A stretch of 64,000 bases of DNA from positions 1 to 64,000 of the forward strand of contig NZ_JAFBES010000001.1 in assembly GCF_016908875.1 (NCBI RefSeq), written 5' to 3'. Numbering within the stretch: the first letter of the stretch is position 1; each line of letters starts with the position of its first letter. The DNA is from Bacillus ectoiniformans (GTDB lineage: Bacteria > Bacillota > Bacilli > Bacillales > Domibacillaceae). Shown here in pieces: positions 57,533 through 64,000 of this stretch. The notes below the pieces were generated by a model. The model did not search any database. It worked only from the letters and a program-made list of their open reading frames with translations, and was not told where the DNA came from. Both the position numbers and the translations under genes were made by a program.

Positions 57533-58078
57533 TTAGTCCAATTCTTCCACAATAATTTGATCGTTCGTATAGACACAAATCTCGCCAGCAATTTCAAGCG
57601 CCGCTTTGGCAATTTCTTTCGCTGACAAATGTTCACCGGAATATTTCTTCAACGCTCTGCCTGCGGAAAGAGCATAATTACCGCCTGAACCGATCGCTAA
57701 TATTCCGTCATCCGGTTCAATCACTTCTCCAGTACCAGAAATTAACAGCACATTTTTTGCGTCCATTACAATTAACATCGCCTCAAGTTTGCGAAGAACT
57801 TTATCGGAACGCCATTCTTTCGCAAGCTCTACAGCTGCCCGCTGCAAATTGCCATTGTATTCTTGAAGACGGTTTTCAAACAGTTCAAAGAGAGTAAAAG
57901 CATCTGCCACAGAGCCTGCAAATCCAGCAAGCACCTTTCCATTGAACAATTTTCGCACTTTCTTGGCAGTATGCTTCATAACAACAGCATTTCCAAATGT
58001 TACCTGTCCATCTCCTGACATAGCACATTGGCCTTTATGCTGAACCGCAAAAATAGTCGTTGCATGAAATTGACCCAT
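57533..58078 (-). CDS. hslV: HslV (ClpQ), peptidase subunit of HslVU protease
   Basis: 181-aa proteasome-like peptidase. The N-terminus is [17 protein letters not shown]. subtilis ClpQ begins MSSFHATT and was reported to use its N-terminal Ser. Here residue 2 is Gly, so processing to Thr7 (TTIFAV), as in classical HslV, seems needed for activity. [19 protein letters not shown] and [14 protein letters not shown] are all present. AAGGAGG lies ahead of the ATG, supporting this N-terminus. Coupled with hslU. Confidence 0.97.
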   Translation of the reverse strand: MGQFHATTIFAVQHKGQCAMSGDGQVTFGNAVVMKHTAKKVRKLFNGKVLAGFAGSVADAFTLFELFENRLQEYNGNLQRAAVELAKEWRSDKVLRKLEAMLIVMDAKNVLLISGTGEVIEPDDGILAIGSGGNYALSAGRALKKYSGEHLSAKEIAKAALEIAGEICVYTNDQIIVEELD

Positions 58079-58092
58079 CTAGGACTCCTCCT

Positions 58093-58995
58093 TTATGCAC
58101 GCGGATGATGCGTCAAATACGTATTCCGCAAATGTTCTTTCGTCACATGAGTGTAGATCTGAGTTGAAGATAAATGAGCATGGCCAAGCAGTTCTTGAAC
58201 CGTTCTCATATCTGCCCCATTGTTTAATAAATGGGTAGCAAAGGTATGGCGAAGCATATGAGGATGGATCTTCCCCGTCAATGTCGCTTTTTCAATGACC
58301 TTATTCAGCACGTGATGAATACCTCTTGCTGTCAGCGGCCGTCCCCTGTGATTAAGAAATAAATAAGAATGTTCTTCAGCAGACTTTAATAGCTTGCTCC
58401 TTGCTTCTGCTATGTAAGTCTCGATCGCTTCAAGAGCATAGATGCCAAACGGAACATATCGTTCTTTATTTCCTTTTCCTTTCACAAGCAAAACAGACAG
58501 CTCAAATTCAATATCCATAAGCTTAATGGATGCACACTCACTGACCCGAATCCCGGTCGCGTATAAAAGCTCAATCAATGCTTTATTCCTGACTGTCAGC
58601 GGTTCATCACCTTCACAAGCGGCGAAAAGCTCCTTCATTTCTTCTTCATAAAAAAAAGAGGGAATCTTTTTTGCTCCTTTTGGCTGCTGCACGAGAGAAA
58701 AAGGGTTTTCAGATAAATATTTCTCACGCACCAAATACCGAAAGAAACTTCTTAGGCTTGAGATCTTCCTGGCAATACTCGCTCTTGCCATCTGTCTCTC
58801 ATGCAAAGCAGTTAAATATAACCGAACATCTAAATATTCTATCTCTTGAATATTTTCAAGACTTTGTTCAACAATGAACTTATAAAATTCCTCAATGTCG
58901 TATCGATATTGGTCAACGGTATATACAGAATAATTTTTTTCAATTTGAAGGTATTCTATAAAAGACTGGAAATATTTTTCGAAAAGTTTTGACAT
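58093..58995 (-). CDS. xerC: Tyrosine recombinase XerC (CodV)
   Basis: 300-aa recombinase that, with XerD, resolves chromosome dimers at dif. All catalytic residues are visible: Arg150 (ATGIRVSE), Lys174 (VKGKGNKER), His246 and Arg249 (HPHMLRHTF), His272 (LLGHAHLSS) and Tyr281 (IYTHV). The N-terminal SAM-like DNA-binding domain covers about 1-90. GAGGTG precedes the ATG. It is the usual first partner of hslV-hslU-codY in Bacillus, so it is the housekeeping recombinase and not a mobile-element integrase. Confidence 0.96.
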   Translation of the reverse strand: MSKLFEKYFQSFIEYLQIEKNYSVYTVDQYRYDIEEFYKFIVEQSLENIQEIEYLDVRLYLTALHERQMARASIARKISSLRSFFRYLVREKYLSENPFSLVQQPKGAKKIPSFFYEEEMKELFAACEGDEPLTVRNKALIELLYATGIRVSECASIKLMDIEFELSVLLVKGKGNKERYVPFGIYALEAIETYIAEARSKLLKSAEEHSYLFLNHRGRPLTARGIHHVLNKVIEKATLTGKIHPHMLRHTFATHLLNNGADMRTVQELLGHAHLSSTQIYTHVTKEHLRNTYLTHHPRA

Positions 58996-59055
58996 CTCAA
59001 CACCTCTTCAAAGCTACTAAATACTATCACAATTCAGTAGCCTTGGCAATGAAGT

Positions 59056-60360
59056 TTACAAACTTTTCACAAAAGTTTGAATTGTTTCTAACGCACGGTT
59101 TGCATGCGCTTCATATCGCTCTTTCTTATTCTTAATCTTGACAGGTAAGTCTGGAAGTAAACCAAAATTCGCATTCATCGGCTGAAAATTTTTCGCATTG
59201 GTCGTTGTAATATAACGTGCCATACTACCGATTGTCGTTTCAGCTGGAGCTACCACTAACTCTTCTCCTTTTGCTTTTCTGGCTGCATTAATTCCTGCAA
59301 GCAGACCGCTTGCTGCAGATTCTACATACCCTTCGACACCTGTCATTTGACCGGCAAAGAATAAATCTTCACGAGATTTGAATTGATATGTGGGCTCTAG
59401 CATCTTCGGAGAGTTGATAAACGTATTTCGGTGCATGACACCATAACGAACAATCTCAGCGTTCTCAAGTCCCGGAATTAATTTAAGAACTTCCTTTTGA
59501 GGGCCCCATTTCAGGTGTGTCTGAAAGCCTACAATGTTATAAAGTGTGCCCGCTGCATCATCTTGCCGCAATTGAACAACTGCGTATGGACGTTTGCCAG
59601 TCTTAGGATCTTCTAATCCTACAGGTTTCATTGGTCCAAATAGCATTGTTTTCTTGCCTCGGGAAGCCATGACTTCAATTGGCATACAGCCTTCAAAAAA
59701 GATTTCTTTTTCAAACTCTTTCAACGGGACTGTCTCTGCCGAAATTAACGCTTCATAAAAACGGTCAAACTCTTCTTCTGTCATCGGACAGTTCAAGTAA
59801 GCCGCTTCCCCTTTATCGTAACGGGATTTTAAATACACTTTATTCATATCTATGCTGTCTTTTTCAATAATAGGAGCAGCAGCGTCATAAAAATATAAAT
59901 ATTCTTCTTCTGTCAGTTCTTTCAATTTCCCTGAAAGTAATTCACTTGTTAATGGGCCTGTTGCCATCACTGTGATTCCCTCTGGAATTTCTGTTACTTC
60001 CTCATGAAATACTGTTACATTCGGGTGATTCTTTACTCTTTCAGTTACCAATTGAGCAAATTCATGACGATCAACAGCTAATGCTCCTCCGGCAGGAACG
60101 GCACAATCGTCTGCTGCAGAAATAATAACTGAGTTTAACTGTCTCATTTCTTCTTTTAATACGCCAACAGCATTCGTTAATGTATTCGAACGCAGGGAGT
60201 TGCTGCATACAAGTTCCGCAAATTGATCTGTATGGTGAGCAGGGGTTTGCTTCACCGGTCTCATTTCATATAAATGTACTTTTATGCCTCGTTCTGCTAT
60301 TTGAAAAGCCGCTTCGCTTCCTGCGAGTCCGGCTCCAATGACGTTTACTATTTGTTCCAT
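59056..60360 (-). CDS. trmFO: tRNA m5U54 methyltransferase TrmFO (Gid)
   Basis: 434-aa folate/FAD-dependent enzyme that makes ribothymidine-54 in tRNA, used by most Gram-positives in place of TrmA. The FAD site [18 protein letters not shown] is at residues 5-22. Conserved Cys residues occur in [12 protein letters not shown] and [14 protein letters not shown], and [17 protein letters not shown] near the C-terminus is part of the FAD site. AGGAGG precedes the ATG. It lies between topA and xerC as in B. subtilis. Confidence 0.97.
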   Translation of the reverse strand: MEQIVNVIGAGLAGSEAAFQIAERGIKVHLYEMRPVKQTPAHHTDQFAELVCSNSLRSNTLTNAVGVLKEEMRQLNSVIISAADDCAVPAGGALAVDRHEFAQLVTERVKNHPNVTVFHEEVTEIPEGITVMATGPLTSELLSGKLKELTEEEYLYFYDAAAPIIEKDSIDMNKVYLKSRYDKGEAAYLNCPMTEEEFDRFYEALISAETVPLKEFEKEIFFEGCMPIEVMASRGKKTMLFGPMKPVGLEDPKTGKRPYAVVQLRQDDAAGTLYNIVGFQTHLKWGPQKEVLKLIPGLENAEIVRYGVMHRNTFINSPKMLEPTYQFKSREDLFFAGQMTGVEGYVESAASGLLAGINAARKAKGEELVVAPAETTIGSMARYITTTNAKNFQPMNANFGLLPDLPVKIKNKKERYEAHANRALETIQTFVKSL

Positions 60361-60467
60361 TATTTCAAGAACCTCCTACACTGTATAAGTGGTACGTACA
60401 TGATATCCTTAAAGCATTGTACAACAGTCATTCCTATAAAAAAAGCTAAAAGTTTTAAAAAGTATAA

Positions 60468-60491
60468 AAAAGCGAGCTAATGCCCGCTTTT
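60468..60491 (-). terminator. Intrinsic terminator overlapping the topA stop
   Basis: AAAAGCGGGC and GCTCGCTTTT pair with one wobble around a 4-nt loop, followed by TTATAC. The first arm starts within the TAA stop of topA. Confidence 0.85.
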
Positions 60492-62577
60492 AAGCTTGTG
60501 TTTCTTCTTTATAATCACACGCTGTGCATTGAATTTGCACACCTTTTTTCAATTTTTTCTCTACTAGCAGCTTTTCACATTTTGGACATTTTCGTTCAAT
60601 CGGTTTATCCCAAGAAAGGAATTCACATTCTGGGTACCGATCACAGCCGTAAAAAATGCGCCGCTTTTTACTTTTTCTTTCTATTATATTCCCTTCATGA
60701 CAGGTCGGGCATTTTACCCCAATTTCTTTTACGATCGCTTTTGTGTTGCGGCAGTCAGGAAAATTGCTGCAAGCCATGAACTTGCCATATCGGCCCATCT
60801 TGAATACCATTGGAAAACCGCATTTTTCACAATCTTCTCCAGCTGGTTCATCTTTAATTTCTATCTGTTCCATTTCTTCTTCAGCTTTAACTAAATGGCC
60901 TTCGAATCCTTTATAAAACTCATCTATGACTTTCACCCATTGAACTTGGCCTTCTTCTACATTATCAAGATCTTTTTCCATTTTAGCTGTAAACTCGACA
61001 TCAATAATGTCTGCGAAGAATTCCACCATTACTTCGTGTACAATTCCACCAAGCTCAGTTGGAACAAATCGTTTATTGTCGAGAGCGACATAGCCTCTTT
61101 TTTGGATCGTATCCAATGTAGGAGCGAAGGTTGACGGCCGGCCTATTCCAAGTTCTTCAAGTGTCTTTACAAGTCTTGCTTCCGTATATCTTGGCGGAGG
61201 CTGAGTAAAGTGCTGCTTCGGATCGATGACTTCAGATGTTACTTTGTCGCCTTTTTCAAGTGTAGGCAGCTGATTTTCTTTTTCTTCCTTGGCGTCATCA
61301 GAACCTTCTACATACACTTTCATAAAGCCTGGGAATTTCACTTTTGATCCTGTTGCCCGGAACACCACGTCACCATTTGCGATATCCGCGCTGACTGTAT
61401 CCATAATCGCAGCTGACATTTGACTTGCAAGGAAGCGTTCCCAAATCAATTTATACAGTCTCAATTGATCTCTCGACAGGAACTCTTTCAAACTGCTTGG
61501 TTCCTTCAAAATACTTGTTGGACGAATCGCTTCATGGGCGTCCTGTGCATTGGACTGTTTTTTGTCTTTCTTTTCTTTTTTCTCTTCTGTGTTTTTGACG
61601 TATTCTTTCCCATGCTGAGCGATCACATATTCCTGTGTTTCCTTTTGGGCCACATCAGAAATTCTCGTTGAATCTGTACGCATATAGGTGATTAAACCGA
61701 CTGTGCCTTCTTTTCCAAGATCGATCCCCTCATATAGCTGCTGGGCAATCATCATGGTCTTTTTTGCACGGAAGTTTAATTTCCTTGCTGCTTCTTGCTG
61801 CAAGGAAGAAGTGGTGAAAGGAAGAGCCGGATTACGTTTGCGCTCTTTTTTGGTGACATTCGCCAATTCGAATTCATTGCCCTTAATGGCAGCTAGTACT
61901 TCCTTCACTTCTGCTTCCGATTTTAGAGGCAGTTTCTTGCCGCCTCTACCGTAGAAGGATCCTTGAAAGGTTTGCTTATCTTTTGTAAAGTCCGCTTCAA
62001 TGGTCCAATACTCTTCTGGTTTAAAATCTTGAATTTCTTTTTCCCTATCAATGATCAGCCTCAGTGCAACAGATTGTACCCGGCCCGCACTCAAGCCTTT
62101 TTTTACTTTTTTCCAAAGCAGCGGGCTGATGTTGTAGCCTACAAGTCTATCGAGTATTCGGCGCGCTTGCTGTGCATCCACTAGATCCATATTAATCGGG
62201 CGCGGATGTTTAAAAGATTCTTTAATCGCATCTTTTGTTATTTCATTGAATACAACCCGGCAATCCGAGCCAATATCTAAGTCCAAGCTGTGAGCTAAAT
62301 GCCAGGCAATTGCTTCCCCTTCTCTGTCGGGGTCAGCTGCGAGATAGATTTTTTTAGCCTTTTTAGCCGCTGTTTTCAATTCTTTCATTACAGGTCCTTT
62401 ACCCCGGATTGTAATATATTTAGGTTCATACTTATTTTCTATATCGACACCCATTTGGCTTTTAGGTAGATCCCGTACATGTCCCATTGATGCCTTTACT
62501 TTATATTTTTTCCCCAAGTAACGTTCAATCGTTTTTGCTTTTGCAGGGGATTCCACTATTACAAGAAAATCTGACAT
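60490..62577 (-). CDS. topA: DNA topoisomerase I
   Basis: 695-aa type IA topoisomerase that relaxes negative supercoils. The TOPRIM domain has [18 protein letters not shown] and [15 protein letters not shown]. The active-site Tyr is 298 in [12 protein letters not shown]. Three C-terminal four-Cys zinc fingers follow (CEKCGFP...[15 protein letters not shown]...CDRYPEC, CPKCEKL...CTAC). GGGGAGG precedes the ATG. A promoter with consensus -35 lies upstream, and a terminator closes the gene, so it can be its own unit. Confidence 0.98.
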   Translation of the reverse strand: MSDFLVIVESPAKAKTIERYLGKKYKVKASMGHVRDLPKSQMGVDIENKYEPKYITIRGKGPVMKELKTAAKKAKKIYLAADPDREGEAIAWHLAHSLDLDIGSDCRVVFNEITKDAIKESFKHPRPINMDLVDAQQARRILDRLVGYNISPLLWKKVKKGLSAGRVQSVALRLIIDREKEIQDFKPEEYWTIEADFTKDKQTFQGSFYGRGGKKLPLKSEAEVKEVLAAIKGNEFELANVTKKERKRNPALPFTTSSLQQEAARKLNFRAKKTMMIAQQLYEGIDLGKEGTVGLITYMRTDSTRISDVAQKETQEYVIAQHGKEYVKNTEEKKEKKDKKQSNAQDAHEAIRPTSILKEPSSLKEFLSRDQLRLYKLIWERFLASQMSAAIMDTVSADIANGDVVFRATGSKVKFPGFMKVYVEGSDDAKEEKENQLPTLEKGDKVTSEVIDPKQHFTQPPPRYTEARLVKTLEELGIGRPSTFAPTLDTIQKRGYVALDNKRFVPTELGGIVHEVMVEFFADIIDVEFTAKMEKDLDNVEEGQVQWVKVIDEFYKGFEGHLVKAEEEMEQIEIKDEPAGEDCEKCGFPMVFKMGRYGKFMACSNFPDCRNTKAIVKEIGVKCPTCHEGNIIERKSKKRRIFYGCDRYPECEFLSWDKPIERKCPKCEKLLVEKKLKKGVQIQCTACDYKEETQA

Positions 62578-62620
62578 ACATTAACCTCCCCTAGAGGTAA
62601 AATAAATAGTTATAGGATTC

Positions 62621-62650
62621 ATTATCATTCTTTTCAATCGACATTGTCAA
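62621..62650 (-). promoter_or_regulatory. Sigma-A promoter for topA
   Basis: TTGACA (62645-62650), 18 nt, then GATAAT (62621-62626) on the minus strand, about 45 nt before the topA ATG. A further upstream pair, TTGCAT and TATAAA spaced 15 nt, could be a second promoter. The 267-nt dprA-topA gap holds no gene. Confidence 0.65.
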
Positions 62651-62844
62651 TTCATTATGATTATTTTTCCATCTATTTGTTTTTTTCTCTGACTTTTAGT
62701 AAAAATTCCAGTTATTTTTAAAAGGATGATTCTGTTGCAAAATTTATAACAGTTTTAACATAAATGCAACCTTTTTTCAAAAAAACTTACTTTTTAGAGG
62801 AGGGTTTATTTGAAAATTTCACCTGTTTCTTCATTATATTACAT

Positions 62845-63735
62845 TTATATTTGCCTTAATTCACTTAGAATATCTTCACTCGTTCTCACTATTTTTGCTC
62901 CTTCACTTATCAAAGTATTGGTGCCTTTCGATAAAGGGTCGTCGATAGGGCCAGGAACAGCGAAAACGTCCCTGCCCTGATCAAGCGCACAATAAGCTGT
63001 AATAAGAGAACCGCTTCTTTCATCGGCTTGAACGACGACTGTCCCTAACGATAAGCCGCTAATCAGCCTGTTTCTAGCGGGGAACTGCCATCTCGCTGGA
63101 CGAACAGTTGGCGGGTATTCTGAAAGAAGCAAATGGTTTTTAATGATCTCCTTTACAAGAGGAATGTTTTCCTTAGGGTAGATATGAGAGAAGCCTCCAG
63201 CAATGACCGCAATGGTTTTTCCTCCTAAACGGATGGTTTCTGAATGAGCAATTGTATCTATACCTTTCGCTAATCCACTGACAATTACACAGTCGTTTTT
63301 AACTAGATCTGGCATAATTGTTTGCAAGGACGTGCGACCATAATCATCTGCTTTTCGCGCGCCTACTATGGCAAGTTTTCGGTTATTCTCGAGTAATTTT
63401 AGGTCACCCATTGCATAAAGACCCCATGGCGGCTGTGGCAATGTGAGAAGAAGTTCAGGGTAAATAGGGTGGTCAATAGGAATAAATGAGATGCGGTTAT
63501 TTTCCAGACTTTTGAGCATCGAATGAATATCTATTTGAAATAGCTGATGGAGAACTTTCGTTGCATTAGAGGAAGAAATGGAGAGAGTGTTTGATAGATA
63601 AGCAGGGGAATAACTATATAAGTTTTTCAGATCAGCTTCCTTTTTTAAAAGATAATAAATGGACTTCCAGCCAATGCCGTCGCAAAGCTGCAAATGGATT
63701 ATTTTTTGGGCTAGTGAATCTTCACTTATGGTCAT
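62845..63735 (-). CDS. dprA: DNA processing protein DprA (Smf)
   Basis: 296-aa protein that binds incoming single-stranded DNA and loads RecA in transformation. An N-terminal helical extension (1-65) leads to the Rossmann-like core with LAIVGARKADDYGR, VSGLAKGIDTIAHSETIRLG and IAGGFSHIYPKEN. Further on are SEYPPTVRPARWQFPARNRLI and VVVQADERSGSLITA. Length fits the short Bacillus form without the C-terminal winged helix. AAGGAGG precedes the ATG. It lies between sucD and topA as in B. subtilis. Confidence 0.96.
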   Translation of the reverse strand: MTISEDSLAQKIIHLQLCDGIGWKSIYYLLKKEADLKNLYSYSPAYLSNTLSISSSNATKVLHQLFQIDIHSMLKSLENNRISFIPIDHPIYPELLLTLPQPPWGLYAMGDLKLLENNRKLAIVGARKADDYGRTSLQTIMPDLVKNDCVIVSGLAKGIDTIAHSETIRLGGKTIAVIAGGFSHIYPKENIPLVKEIIKNHLLLSEYPPTVRPARWQFPARNRLISGLSLGTVVVQADERSGSLITAYCALDQGRDVFAVPGPIDDPLSKGTNTLISEGAKIVRTSEDILSELRQI

Positions 63736-63759
63736 TTAAAGCCTCCTTATTATAGAACG

Positions 63760-63791
63760 AACAGCCCCTTAACAATCGTCAAGAGGCTGTT
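63760..63791 (-). terminator. Hairpin upstream of dprA (second of a tandem pair)
   Basis: AACAGCCTCTTGAC and GTTAAGGGGCTGTT pair over 14 positions with two wobbles around a 4-nt loop. The following CGTTCTATAATAAGG has only a weak T-tract. It probably helps end sucCD transcription but may leak into dprA. Confidence 0.55.
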
Positions 63792-63827
63792 GTTCTTTAG
63801 AATATTCGTAAAACGAAAGTGAACTGT

Positions 63828-63865
63828 CTAATTATCAAAGGATTTAGTAACCCTTTGATAATTAG
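63828..63865 (-). terminator. Perfect 14-bp hairpin overlapping the sucD stop
   Basis: CTAATTATCAAAGG and CCTTTGATAATTAG are perfectly complementary around a 10-nt loop. The first arm includes the sucD TAA. No T-tract follows. It is the first of two hairpins before dprA. Confidence 0.6.
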
Positions 63866-64000
63866 TGAGTTTTACACTCTTCGTAAATACCTTTTTCTTT
63901 GATTGCTTCGATTAACGTTTCTCCCATAACAGATGGAGTATCAGCAACTTTAATTCCGCATTCATTCATGACACGGATTTTTTCGTCTGCTGTACCTTTA
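63862..64000 (-). CDS. sucD: Succinyl-CoA synthetase alpha subunit, C-terminal end (partial)
   Basis: Only the last 45 codons and the stop lie in the window; the gene continues beyond 64000. The visible protein reads KGTADEKIRVMNECGIKVAD and then TPSVMGETLIEAIKEKGIYE, ending ECKTH. This is the usual C-terminus of SucD, the TCA-cycle enzyme subunit that carries the phospho-His and CoA site further upstream. Position next to dprA agrees with B. subtilis sucCD-dprA-topA. Confidence 0.92.
   Translation of the reverse strand, partial: KGTADEKIRVMNECGIKVADTPSVMGETLIEAIKEKGIYEECKTH

Noticed and set aside
58093-58995. XerC as an integrase marking an integrated element
   Set aside because: Its sequence, neighbours (trmFO, hslVU, codY) and full synteny show the housekeeping recombinase. 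There are no att-like repeats or cargo genes.
62600-62660. Fur/PerR-like repeats (TGATAATGAAT, ATAATCATAATGAAT) near the topA promoter
   Set aside because: Only half-sites match, and the sequence is explained by the AT-rich promoter.
62810-62980. 56-codon plus-strand frame starting TTG behind a good AGAGGAGGG
   Set aside because: The Shine-Dalgarno match is tempting, but most of the frame is the antisense of the dprA C-terminus. There is no promoter or conserved motif in view.
63748-63756. TATAAT just before dprA
   Set aside because: It lies about 15 nt from the start codon, next to the ribosome binding site, and lacks a well-spaced -35.

Overview
The window is one end-to-end block of the conserved Bacillales chromosome core. 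All 66 genes I can support lie on the minus strand, so they are listed from low coordinate to high but are transcribed from right to left. Gram-positive PolC, CodY directly behind the xerC-hslV-hslU genes, SigD and SwrB, a fused FliY, CheC/CheD, and a YlxY-type deacetylase point to a motile, probably spore-forming Bacillaceae member. The gene order is close to that of Bacillus subtilis. I cannot name the genus. I see no insertion sequence, prophage, CRISPR array, tRNA or rRNA, and no gene with clear signs of recent transfer.

In transcription order: (1) 64000-60490 holds the 3' end of sucD, then dprA and topA. (2) 60360-55214 holds trmFO, xerC, the HslVU protease and the global regulator codY, closed by a strong terminator. 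(3) A 368-bp AT-rich gap (54846-55213) is followed by the fla/che supercluster, 54845-26478: flgB-flgC-fliE-fliF-fliG-fliH-fliI-fliJ-ylxF-fliK-flgD-(orf125)-flgE-flbD-fliL-fliM-fliY-cheY-fliO-fliP-fliQ-fliR-flhB-flhA-flhF-flhG-cheB-cheA-cheW-cheC-cheD-(orf119)-sigD-(orf106)-swrB. It builds the basal body, export gate, hook and switch, the chemotaxis core and the late sigma factor. (4) 26324-22088 holds rpsB, tsf, pyrH, frr and uppS. (5) 22050-17081 holds cdsA, dxr, rasP and proS, followed by polC at 16909-12590. (6) 12427-5261 is the rimP-nusA-ylxR-ylxQ-infB-ylxP-rbfA-truB-ribF translation/RNA cluster. (7) The low-coordinate end holds rpsO, pnpA, ylxY and mlpA.

The accessory content is three small, poorly characterised genes in the flagellar cluster: a TIGR02530-like protein between flgD and flgE, a two-TM protein between cheD and sigD, and a Gln/Lys-rich soluble protein between sigD and swrB. 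Two control features stand out. An intrinsic terminator plus a sigma-A-like promoter separate sigD-swrB from the upstream fla/che genes. A stable hairpin sits between a strong Shine-Dalgarno sequence and the TTG start of flbD/swrD, and if folded it would bring the two to a normal spacing. Many export and regulatory genes in the cluster appear to start with TTG or GTG, whereas most rod, hook and switch genes start with ATG.

Start codons were chosen from Shine-Dalgarno spacing and remembered family N-termini, and often lie downstream of the longest possible reading frame. No similarity search was run. Family names rest on motif recognition, and promoter, operator and RNA-structure calls are by eye.
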